Source of the DNA: Spirogloea muscicola
Taxonomy: Eukaryota > Streptophyta > Zygnematophyceae > Spirogloeales > Spirogloeaceae
DNA length: 10,950 nt
Reading direction: 5' to 3'
Assembly (NCBI GenBank): GCA_009602725.1
Contig: WELB01000410.1
Span: 1-10,950 of the forward strand
This document shows, in pieces, positions 1-8,731 of the stretch; within the stretch, counting starts at the first letter, position 1, and each line of letters starts with the position of its first letter. Under the pieces are notes generated by a model. It was given only the letters and a program-made list of their open reading frames with translations, did not search any database and was not told where the DNA came from. Made by a program: the position numbers and the translations under genes.

Positions 1-2884
1 GAGGGGCCCGCCCGGCGCGGGGGCCCGCGCGCGCGGCGGCGACGGAGGAGGAGACCAAGGACATCGAGACCGTCTCCGCCGGCGCGCTGTCAGGTGCGCC
101 GGCGCCGCGGCCCTAAAGGAGGCCTGCGCAGGACGACTGATCGGGCCTTCAAATCCTCGCTCCTCTTCTGGCCTACTTGCCCTCGCGCGTCCTCCTTAGG
201 TAGTGGGCAGTGTCGATACTTAACGACGAGGATAGGCTTCTGAGGGGCAGGTCGCAAGCCAGGTTGTTGGCCTTTTAAGTTGGGCTTTCGACCCAGGCAG
301 GGGGTTAGACTCCAGGCAGTACTTGGGAACGTAACCCTCAGGTGTGAAAGGCTTGCTCAAGTCGTCACACCAAAGCTGGTCCTCCTTGCAAGCGAAGAGG
401 AGTCTGGTGGGCTTCACGGACCTCCTGAGTGGTGCAGAGCAGGTGCAAGGAAAAGTTGGTGAATAGCGCAAGAGCAGGATTCTGTAGCTTCGAGAGTAGC
501 AGACACGGCCTCAGGAGTCGTGGTAAAGACATGAACATCCATGTAAGAGCCCTGGCTGTTACATGCAGCTGAAAGCAGCAGTTACTTAAGTCCATTTGGC
601 TTCCTTGGTGGCTTGGGAACAGGGCTGGTGCTCCAGGATGGCCAGTATTTCACGCCCAGGAAGGCACTCGACGAGGACCACGAGCTGGCGGCGGCGCTCC
701 TTTCTGACGAGGACCAGGAGTCGTTGGCCAGATACCGCTACGCACCCAGCTGCGAGAAGGCTGTGAACGACTCGATCAAGTGAGTTTGCTTGGCTTGACA
801 AGGCGGCGTGTAACTCCTGTAAGTCTAAAACGGGGTCTCGTACTCCAACTTGGAAGTCTGTAAGTCAATCTTGTCCTGGAATCGTCTGACTTGCCCGCCT
901 GAGGTCGTGCAGCTAAAGCTTCAACCCTCATCTAAGCTTTGTCAGCCAACAATTGAAATATAGAGGGCAAAGTTGCATGGCAAACTAGTGGGGCTTGTGT
1001 ACGTTGTGGGAGATTGCGCATTGATTAGGTGCTTTTGTCGTGTGCTTCCCTGTTGGAACACATCCTCTGTTTGCAGCTTAATGACTTGTACAAGTGAGTT
1101 GTTCTTGCTGTGGGCCTACATTCTCTAAAAGGATGTTTCTCATTGCTTGTACTCCTGCCAGTGTTGCCTACAACATGTCCTACATTTTCCACTCCATGAT
1201 GTCCTACTACGACAGGGACAATGTTGGACTCCAGGGGTTCTCAAAGTGAGTCGAAGATGAAAATTGGACACTAGATCAATTCTTTGCGAGTGTTATATAG
1301 CAACAGCATGATTGTGCTTACAAAGTGTTTGTGCACCTTATACTTAGAGTCTGTGTTGTGGGGTTGTAACAGGTACTTCAAGGAGCGCAGCGAAAACGAA
1401 AGAGAAGAAGCACACCGGTTAATTCGCTACCAGGTGGGTTGCTTGACTTCTTGCATTCTGCAAGGACTGCAACATACTAGGTGGACTTGTGCACTGTGGT
1501 TATCATTATCTTCTCACAAGCGCCTCTTTTTCAGTTCCTGCATGACACAAGTGCTGAGTGCTTTGGCTTGCTTTGGCTTATGTTGACTGCATGCAGTTGT
1601 GCCCCTTCTTTCATCTTGCCTGATGCTTCTTGAAAGATGTGGTGACATTCTTTGTGGATCTCTGTGTTCTTAGAACCTAAGAGGAGGAAGAGTGGAACTG
1701 AGGGCCATTCAGGCTGTGGACAGCGAGTATGACAACCCCAGAAAAGGCGATGCTCTCAACGGTAAGGGTTACATGCTGCTCTTCGCGCTTCTTATCTCTA
1801 TACTACTTTTGTGGTCCTGGAGGTCATTCATATGTCAACCGCTAAAGCAAGCTTTGCGGTCCTTTTGTTGCACTCATTCAGTTGGCAGTGTCAGATTGTG
1901 AAGTTGCAGAGGAGATGGCATTTATTGAGCCAACATAGGTAGGTGGAGTCCTTCACTTGTTGATCTTGATTTGAGGAGTGTTTGTACTACTCTTGAAAGG
2001 CATGGAGTTGGCGCTGAGATTGGAGAAGTTGCAAAACGAGAAGTACCTTAGGCTGCACAGGGTGAGTTGGTTATCTGCTTTAGGAAATGTCTGCCGATGA
2101 TAAGCAGAAAAATTTTGCTGGATTTGCACAGCTTTGAGTGGGTATGATCAGTACTAGATGTTGACTCACCTAGGAGGCTGTGTAAAACCGATAACTGCCG
2201 GGGCTTGTCATGACTTTCGTGCTGATGTATTCAGGCCGCTGAGGACGTTGTTGACCCAGAGATGTGCGACTTTCTTGTCAAAAATTACCTGCACCCTCAG
2301 GTACTTCTTTACTCGCCCCTGTTCCTTCCTCTAACATTCCTGTAACAAGTGCGCACACATTGGGTCTTCTTTAGTCTAGATCTGATCTCTGTACAGCCAT
2401 CATGCAAGGGGGCTGTTTACTGTGTTGGGCTGATGCCATTACAAAGGACGAGTTAAAGTGTCAGGAGGCCAGCCTTCAAAGCATGGGTATGCTTAGTGTC
2501 TTGCTTCATTGTCCTGATTGGTATCTTGCAGGTGGTGAAGATCAGGCGCAGCTCAGAGTATGTGGCAAATCTTCGGCGAGTTGGCCAGGGCCACGGTAAG
2601 TTGGACAAGCAGTGGTGATATTGGATGTCTCTTGTTATTTCTTAAGCAGCCAAGCTACTTGATTACGTCTATACTTGCAGCACCGAAGTGGCACATGAAT
2701 GATTGTAATGGAATCAAATGGGTGCCACATCTGGTGTGCTTCTTGGTCCAAACCAGGCACTCAGAGGATCTTATGTGTATATTATGTGCTCGTATCTTCA
2801 GGCACGTGGCACTTTGACCAGATGCTTTTGGAGGGGACTCTTGGGGTTGACCTTGAACGATTTGACCCTTCGGCAGCAGCGTGA
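1..2884 (+). CDS. FER: Ferritin, plant/plastid type, 5'-partial, nine exons
   Basis: Subunit of the 24-mer iron-storage shell, probably in the plastid. Exons: 3-93, 623-779, 1162-1245, 1373-1433, 1674-1761, 2000-2061, 2235-2300, 2532-2595, 2802-2884; stop TGA 2882-2884. All eight introns are GT-AG and the joined frame stays open for 251 residues. The visible start is Ala/Arg-rich, as expected at the end of a transit peptide; the initiator lies upstream of the window. Ferritin hallmarks include DRDNVGLQGFSKYF, NLRGGRVELRAIQ, GDALN followed by MELALRLEKL, a CDF motif, and RRVGQGHGTWHFDQMLL in the last helix. In human H-chain numbering, Glu62, Glu107 and Gln141 of the diiron site are present, but position 27 is Ala, 34 is Phe and 65 is Glu. 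At the three-fold channel Asp131 is kept and position 134 is Val. Family identity is secure; oxidase activity is doubtful. No TGTAA motif was found between the stop and 3900. Confidence 0.95.
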
Positions 2885-3309
2885 TAGCCCAAACCCTTTT
2901 TTTGAGGGAGCTTGGCTTACAGATTGAGCCAGCATAGGTCTTGCACAAAGCTGCCCACTTGCTAGCTTACCTTTTTGTTCACAATCTGAGATGCTTCTGG
3001 GTACTTTTACCCATTGGCAGCCATCATAGGATTTCAGAGCAGCCAAATACTGGTTCAGGCAGTTGTGGCGCGTTGGCTTTGGATAAATTTCGTTGAGGGG
3101 GTTATACACATATTGCAACAAGGATTGCTCATTTCTATATCTGGTGTGGTCCCTGTGGTGGTGCTGCGGATGTGCTCAAAGCTGCTCAAGGTCTTCACTG
3201 CCCTGCTCTTTTGAACTTGCAAGTTGGCACTTTAACTGCTGCATTCAGCATTTGGTTGTTGTGATGCTGCTGGAACTCCGTGCAGTCCAGAGGGGGCTGA
3301 CAAAGTAGT

Positions 3310-3359
3310 GTTAGAGTTGAGTACAGCTCTAACGCCGTGATCCAAATTATGGTCACGGC
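3310..3359. repeat. Two abutting perfect hairpins with an alternative pairing partner
   Basis: GTTAGAG (3310-3316) pairs with CTCTAAC (3327-3333) around a 10-nt loop. GCCGTGA (3334-3340) pairs with TCACGGC (3353-3359) around a 12-nt loop. The two stems touch with no spacer. A second copy of TTAGAGTTGA at 3361-3370 (first copy 3311-3320) could compete for the 3327-3332 arm. The complementarity is read directly from the sequence; any function is unknown. Confidence 0.7.
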
Positions 3360-3444
3360 TTTAGAGTTGAATACTGAAGTTTGTGATAGTTGTCGTCTTG
3401 GCATTACCCCTCCGCTCTTGCACTCAAAACAACCCCCCTCCCTT

Positions 3445-3685
3445 CCTCCCTCCGGGTTAGCACCAGAAAGCTGGGCGAGCTCTAGTAGGTGGCAGAAGGG
3501 CTCCGTTCCTGGCATCTAGTATTCATGCATCGAGTAGTGACCTTTATGTTTTGACCCGTGGTTATTGAGCGGGTCAATCTGCCTGCTGTAGGTTATGTAG
3601 ATTTTTAGATGTGCTTGCCTTTGTACCTGGCCATTTGGCCTACATTTCTTTCTAATACACGATCCCTCCCTCCCTCCGGGTTAGC
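3445..3685. repeat. Direct repeat, 17 bp, two copies 224 bp apart
   Basis: CCTCCCTCCGGGTTAGC occurs at 3445-3461 and again at 3669-3685. Each copy is preceded by further C/T-rich sequence, so the match grades into low complexity on its 5' side, while the CCGGGTTAGC part is specific. It may be a remnant of a local duplication or a dispersed repeat. Confidence 0.75.
3551..3577. repeat. Perfect 8-bp inverted repeat with 11-nt loop
   Basis: TTGACCCG at 3551-3558 is exactly complementary to CGGGTCAA at 3570-3577. It lies about 670 nt past the ferritin stop. It could be an RNA hairpin near a transcript end or a chance palindrome; the sequence alone does not decide. Confidence 0.7.
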
Positions 3686-3933
3686 GAGGTTGCTACTACA
3701 CATGGCCCTCCCCTTAGTTACTGATACGCTGTTTCAGGTGCCCACCTTGCAGTAGGGCAGCTTCTTGCACCACTTAGAGGGTTGAATGCATAACAAATTA
3801 CAGCTAATAGCTGTAGGCCCTCGCTTCTTTGATCTCGCCACGCCTGAGGTGGGTACGCACAGAAATCAGCTCCATATGTCCTTTTGGGCTCAATTCGCGC
3901 CCCGTCCAAATCCAAGCGGCTGTATGTGCTGGG

Positions 3934-4284
3934 ATGAGCAAATTCGCCGCTCCACCACGGGGGCTTCGTCGTGGTGAGCTACACGTGGCACATGACCGGT
4001 CGTGGCAGCTTCGTGCATGCCCGGCGACGCCACAGCATGCAGAGGGAGAGAGAGAGGGGGGGGAGAAGATCGGAANGAGGGAGAGAGAAAGAGAGAGAAG
4101 GGGACAGAGGCCGGCGGGGGCTCGCCTGCAACTCCTGCTCGAGAAGCTCCCCCCCCCAATCCCCCTCCGAACTCTCACCCGCGCCGGCGCTCGGCGCTCC
4201 CGGCCCTGCGCGCCCGCGGCGGCGGCGGCGGCGGCGGCGGGCTGGTCGACCAGCGCCGTGACCCACGTCTATTGCTGGCGCTCA
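3934..4284 (+). other. Possible first exon or 5' leader of the SH3-like repeat gene
   Basis: A reading frame open from at least 3829 through 4284 ends at a donor-like site (GTAAGC at 4285) in phase 0, matching the phase-0 exon at 4363; the 78-nt intron would end in CTGCAG. The frame includes an ATG at 3934 and encodes a polyalanine run from a (GCG)n tract at about 4216-4240, then STSAVTHVYCWRS. It also crosses the GA tract and a C10 run near 4150, which look more like leader than coding sequence, and there is no in-frame ATG downstream of the GA tract. Translation of this segment is therefore uncertain. Confidence 0.3.
4041..4113 (+). repeat. Purine (GA) tract containing one ambiguous base
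   Basis: Apart from T at 4070, C at 4071, C at 4105 and the single undetermined base N at 4076, this stretch is only A and G, in GA and GGGA runs. It lies upstream of the first confident exon of the middle gene, and GA-rich tracts are common in promoters and 5' UTRs. The N suggests the assembler or base caller had trouble here, so the tract length may be wrong. Confidence 0.8.
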
Positions 4285-4362
4285 GTAAGCGCGCGCCTCT
4301 GCGGCTGTTGCTGACGTGCCAATCCGTGCCCTCCTGACTGTATTGCCGTCCCACGCCTGCAG

Positions 4363-6957
4363 ATTGCTTGCAGCTACGATGGCGGAGTAGTCGCACGCCC
4401 GTCGGAGTTCAATGATGGCATGGCGGTAATGCTCGTTCATCTAAGGCCGAGAATGTAACGCAGTCACAGGTGCACAGGGCAATCCAATCCGAATACAGCT
4501 CGGGACGTGCTGTGGAGAAGCGACCATGCATGAGAGTGCCGCACAGGTGAGCCTGGGGCGCAGCAGGGCTCGGACGAGTCACGGAGAGCATGCACAAGGC
4601 CACAGTCGCCGTTAACACGTGCATCGTGCAGTATGAGTCCTCCCTTTGACTAGCAGTCCGACCACTTGAGTGCTCTTGTGTCGAGCTTCCATAGCTGCGG
4701 CATGATGATGATATATATCCTTGGGGCTCTGTGCATGCCTGCGATCACATCCAAAGGAGGCGTCTCTTCACGCGGGTGAGCACGTTCGCCTCAAGCCCAG
4801 CTTTAGGCTGGACAACCCAGCGCTGGCAGTGCCGGAGGAGCTCGCTGGCTGCAGGTATGGAAACCGTGTGTTCTGATGGGCCTGTGGCATTTCTCTTTGA
4901 TAGTATGGAAGCACTCGAGGAAGGTGAGTACTAGGTGACAGTGGTGGCACGACTTTGCTTCGATGTATCATTGTCGTTGCTATAAGTTCCATGGAGCCCC
5001 ACACACTGTTTCATTTTATAGCTGTGGATTATATATGGATAATATGTGTAAGATGAAGACAGTAAGCACTGCTCGCAATTTAGCACAAGCAAGCTCTATT
5101 TGCTACCATGCAACAGCTCTGTACTTCTGGTCCAGAGAATGGACCATAATCAGCATATCGCCGGAGGATGGCAGCCTTGCACTCCGCTCGTCAGCCGACT
5201 TGACGGTCCTGAGCCAAGTTAATCCAAGCTCTGTACTGCGAGCTCAGGCGGCCACGCCGCTCAAGACTGGGGGTGACTGGGTATGCTGCCTGTACTTGCG
5301 CCCCAGCTTGTTAAGGGATCAAGGCAACCAGCGCAGTGAGTGATGATTAGTGCCAATAAGGAAATGCTTTATACAGTGCAAGATTTGTTGTGTGACGACT
5401 TCACTATTTTGTGAGTACTTTGCCTTATAGAGGGGTCTGCGTGACATACCCAGCAGGAACGATGGCCCCAACCACAAGGCAATGCATGTAAATACCTGCA
5501 CTTACACAGGCAACAAGGTTGCCGCTTGCATGCTACTTGCTTCTGCAGGTAGACGTATCAAGCAAAGAAGCAGCAGAACCTGCACCGATAGGGCCTATAC
5601 CTAAAGGCGAGTATCCGGACAAGATCAGTCCTGGTGACTTTGTCAGGATGAGGGCCGATGTTGAGAGCCCAGCCTTTGGCTGGCCGCGGTACCCTTCCCG
5701 GCGCCACTGTGGTCAAGGCTGGCCTACTGGAAGGTGAAGCCTCTTTCCCTCTGCATATCTGGTCTCTTAACTCGCAGTCTGCTATCTTGAAGACATGCAT
5801 CTGCGTCTGTGGACGGCAGACGAAGGGTTAACGCAAGTACAGCTTCTCGCTTGACTGCCTGCTGGAAGTACCTTGCTGTCAAACTAGCTCGTGACCATGA
5901 GGGTTGAGTATTGCAAGAGTGGATTACACTGGCCCCTGTCAACGTGAGACCTCACCCTCTGTGTGGACATGCAGGGTGATCCATGTGGCAAGTGACGGTC
6001 TGCTGACAGTGGAGTTTCCCAGCCACCTCCGGGCACGCGGCCTGCGTTGGCTGGCGGATCCTGCGCAGGTACAGCGGGTCTCCTTTGGGGGTTGTCGCGG
6101 ACTGGCTCGCAAGTATCAGGTTCGGCACACCTCTCGTATGTACCTGATGAGCGCCAGGAGTAGTACTTGTTAACTATCCCTGCGCTTGTGCCAGAAGATA
6201 GATACTACCATCATGCGTTTACGCGTGTCCATAAGAGGAACCACTTGAGACTACCACCAGCGTTTTCAGTAGAATGGCCTGCCAAGCCAGTGGGGCCTTC
6301 TTATAGTACACTCTCAATGACGCACTGCCTGCATCTTGGCAGCACCTGGAGGCGATGCACTGGGCAGTGCGGCCGCTGGCGGCGCTTTTGGCCTTCATGC
6401 TGGCAGCACGCGTCGGCCCCGTCGTGGTGCACTCTCTGCCAGTCCATGGTCATGCTCACAAAGAGGACGATGCTGGGTCCGACAAGGACGCCGAGACCCG
6501 TGCCGACAGCCGTTCCAAGGAGGCTAGCCATAGCAACGAAGGTGAGAGCGCTGCTAGCGGCTCTCCTGGTGGTCACAACTTCTGGCCTGGGCCACTGCAG
6601 GCCTTGCTCGCAAAGCTGCATCTGACCGGCAGTGAAGAAGGTGACACTGATGGCCCCCGGCACAAGCCAGACCAAGCCGAAGCTGCAGCAAGCAACGAGG
6701 ACCCGCACGACACGAGCTTAAGGCGGGAACGCAGGTCCCTCGATTTGCCGAAGCTAAGGACAGCTACGCACCGCGACGTGAACGAGGAACATGTGCTGCT
6801 GGCAGGTGCTGAGCCATTCTCGGGTCCAGAACCCACTGCCTCAGCAGCTGACAGCAGCGCCAAGAAGAAGCAGCAACTGCCGCACGAGAACTGGCGGAGC
6901 TTGCTGCGAAGCTGGCTGGGCCAGACGGCCAACTACACGGGCAAGCTTCTCAAGTGA
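4363..6957 (+). CDS. Protein with two MIB/HERC2/KEG-like SH3 repeats, hydrophobic segment and disordered tail
   Basis: Proposed exons: 4363-4425, 4757-4854, 5136-5280, 5549-5733, 5975-6068, 6307-6957. Every junction is GT-AG and phase-compatible, giving one open frame to TGA 6955-6957. Repeat 1 starts AGEHVRLKPSFRLDNPAL and continues after a splice as EWTIISISPEDGSLAL. Repeat 2 starts ISPGDFVRMRADVESPAFGW, then GRVIHVASDGLLTVEFP and RWLADPAQ. This follows the known Mind bomb-type SH3 pattern: GDxVR, P-x-F/Y-GW, GxV, DG-x-L-x-V-x-F, W-x-x-DP. In KEG and Mind bomb such repeats bind partners or substrates, but no kinase, ankyrin or RING domain is visible here. The last exon adds a hydrophobic stretch (PLAALLAFMLAA) and about 170 polar residues. 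Weak points are the start, the 4757 acceptor (AAAG) and the ends of the exons at 5280 and 6068. The last exon could instead be a separate secreted protein starting at Met 6355. Confidence 0.55.
6355..6957 (+). CDS. Alternative reading: separate 200-residue secreted or anchored protein
   Basis: If translation starts at ATG 6355, the product opens with MHWAVRPLAALLAFMLAA, which has the basic start and hydrophobic core of a signal peptide or membrane anchor. The rest is polar and rich in Ser, Glu, Asp, Lys, Ala and His, predicted by eye to be disordered, with two amphipathic segments (residues about 76-90 and 179-191) and one N-glycosylation sequon (NYT). No family was recognised. A phase-0 acceptor at 6306 (TATAG) keeps the frame open upstream of the ATG, so I prefer to treat this as the last exon of the preceding gene. 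The frame itself looks coding: 200 codons without a stop. Confidence 0.4.
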   Translation: MHWAVRPLAALLAFMLAARVGPVVVHSLPVHGHAHKEDDAGSDKDAETRADSRSKEASHSNEGESAASGSPGGHNFWPGPLQALLAKLHLTGSEEGDTDGPRHKPDQAEAAASNEDPHDTSLRRERRSLDLPKLRTATHRDVNEEHVLLAGAEPFSGPEPTASAADSSAKKKQQLPHENWRSLLRSWLGQTANYTGKLLK

Positions 6958-7274
6958 TGCTGGCGCAATCTGCCTGTCAGGGGCAGGGCCAGGGTCAGAG
7001 AACACTGTCTTGGCAGCCGACTGCAGCGCTGAAAAGCAGCTAGAAATGCTACAGAGAGCTTCTGTGGCACTTTGAGAGCGAGCAATCAGCTGGGGCAGAC
7101 TGGCAACTACGAATGCAGGATCTTCAGTGATGCCGGCGCAGATTCTGTTGTCACTGTAGGTAGGGAGGGTCTGTGAACGGTACCTGAAAGGACCGGCCGC
7201 CTTTCACATTTTTGACAGTGACAGTGTATCGCGTTCAAACATCCGGACTACCCCATCGCACACTTGCCAGCTGC

Positions 7275-7279
7275 TGTAA
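7275..7279 (+). promoter_or_regulatory. Candidate polyadenylation signal TGTAA
   Basis: TGTAA is the characteristic polyadenylation motif of green algae. This copy sits about 320 nt past the stop at 6957, a plausible 3' UTR length, and nothing coding lies between. Cleavage would be expected shortly downstream. Confidence 0.45.
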
Positions 7280-7904
7280 GACTCGTATGAACCAGATGAG
7301 TCTGTCTCAACGTAGCAAATTCGGCAATCAGCAAGTCATCACGGGCAAGCGGAACCACAGTTGAATGTCAGACCACGTTGTGTGCTCATATATTTCAACT
7401 AAAAATGGACAGCCCTCTTCTCTATGGGCGAGCACTTTCTTTCTTCTTAATAACACCTAGCGTGAAACGAGGACTGATGGCCACCCCTGACGCGTGCTAG
7501 TGACAGCTGAGCAGTGTAGCGCTGGGTGGTGAGGGTGGCTGCTTTTAGCTACACCTGCTTATTGGCTATACCTGCTTGGTATACCAGCCTCATATCTGGC
7601 GTCTCTTTCTGGGGACATCTCTCTCTTGGGATCTCTCCCTTACCACGGGGAGCACGCCAATTTCAACGCGGTCGACTCCCTCGCCCAGTTGCGTGGCATG
7701 TGCCCGTCAAAATCGCTGCAGGGGTCAACGGCACGCGCATTGCATCTCCGTGCCGGTCGCGCTTTGGCTGCAGCCTCTGGCTACAGCCAGGGGACCCACT
7801 CCCCGGAGACCGCATTCTCTAACCTGCGGCTGCTCAATAGGGGATATTGAGCACCCAGTGGCCACTTGAGTTGCTGTGTGCACTATGCGCCCTTCGGAAT
7901 TGTT

Positions 7905-7940
7905 AGAGTATTTTCTGGGCTGGCCAATTACAGCCATCGC
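7905..7940 (+). mobile_element. Possible relic of Ty3/gypsy reverse transcriptase
   Basis: The plus-strand frame reads RVFSGLANYSHR, close to the motif R-S-F-L-G-L-x-N-Y-Y-R-R at the end of the reverse-transcriptase region of Ty3/gypsy retrotransposons. The match is short, and the residues on either side do not continue the family pattern, so this is either a badly decayed fragment or chance. No long terminal repeats or target-site duplications were seen. Confidence 0.2.
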
Positions 7941-8726
7941 CCTCTGTTGGAAAAGTCTACCTCTATCGGGAGAAGGCTTGAAGCCTGTGACTCGCAACTC
8001 CATTGCGCGGCAATAATTTGCTCTTGCAATATTCTGCCGTTCATTTGCGTTCCTATGAGCATTGTTGCCGATTCTGGTGCAGCAAAGAAACACAAAGCGG
8101 CTGCTGATATTAAAAGAGCGGCTGTGATAGCCAGCCAGATGCATACAGGTATTCATGACGGAGCCACAGGCTAGGCAGCCAGGGCGCTCTAAGTACCCCC
8201 GTGTCAGCAGTAGGAAGTCAGATGAGCTGAGGGGAGGAAGAGCAACCCCGCTGCGCAAAGGGAGTGCTACACTTACAGCTCTGTGAGCACCATCATAGCT
8301 GGTCAGCCCACACTGTTGGACTGTCGATCTCAGCTGATTGAATAAACGTATGTCAATACTTAGCTGTATCGAGCAAGCTCTGCAGGTGTGCTCACGAATA
8401 ATGGGTGCATGGTTTCTGCGCACAGCGCTAGAGCTTGCCTAACTTGCATATAAGTTGGAAATGAAGCGATGCCAGGGGTTACGAGTGACAGCAAAGCAGC
8501 TTGTCAAATGGAAAGAGCTTGATCTTGGCTTGATATCTGTGCTTAGACCAGAATGGTTTTACAAATCAAACGCTTGCACGAGCACATCGTAAGGCTTTGC
8601 TCTCTTCAGGCTTTGGAGAAGGCCCACGTACTTACCTCTCCTTCAAAATCTTTCACGCCAGGTCGCTGCAAAAGTTAGCAGCCATTGCCACAGGCTGCTT
8701 GCTAGCATTGTTAGCATGACCGGAGA

Positions 8727-8731
8727 TTACA
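8727..8731 (-). promoter_or_regulatory. Candidate polyadenylation signal TGTAA for ELP4
   Basis: On the minus strand this reads TGTAA, about 100 nt past the ELP4 stop at 8834. That position suits a green-algal 3' UTR end. A second plus-strand TGTAA nearby (about 8752) is in the wrong orientation for ELP4. Confidence 0.5.

Larger units (their letters stand above)
2885..3828. other. Ferritin 3' region and intergenic DNA, no gene recognised
   Basis: Short open frames exist on both strands, for example 3014-3214 plus and 2798-3121 minus, but none has recognisable protein features or a splice context, and I treat them as chance. The stretch holds the ferritin 3' UTR, whose end cannot be placed because no TGTAA motif is present. 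It also holds three perfect-stem hairpins and a duplicated pyrimidine-rich motif, listed separately. Confidence 0.6.

Noticed and set aside
2798-3121. Minus-strand 107-codon frame over the ferritin last exon and 3' region
   Set aside because: It overlaps a confident ferritin exon on the other strand, and its translation shows no domain or signal.
4363-4425. PB1-domain similarity in IACSYDGGVVARPS
   Set aside because: It recalls the SYGG...PRP motif of PB1 domains, but the downstream exons do not continue the pattern, so the resemblance is too short to use.
5689-5733. Frameshift inside the second SH3-like repeat (an alternative frame reads GATVVKAGLLE)
   Set aside because: The original frame (GWPRYPSRRHCGQGWPTG) joins in phase 2 to RVIHVASDGLLTVEF and completes the repeat, whereas the alternative frame runs into a stop after splicing.
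6542-6600. Possible 59-nt intron (GTGAGA...CTGCAG) in the last exon of the middle gene
   Set aside because: Removing it would shift the frame, and the unspliced frame remains open for a further 118 codons.
6573-6932. Minus-strand 119-codon frame, and the 135-codon frame at 6301-6708
   Set aside because: Both lie opposite the 200-codon plus-strand frame, are Ser/Cys-rich and lack any recognisable feature; they look like antisense shadows.
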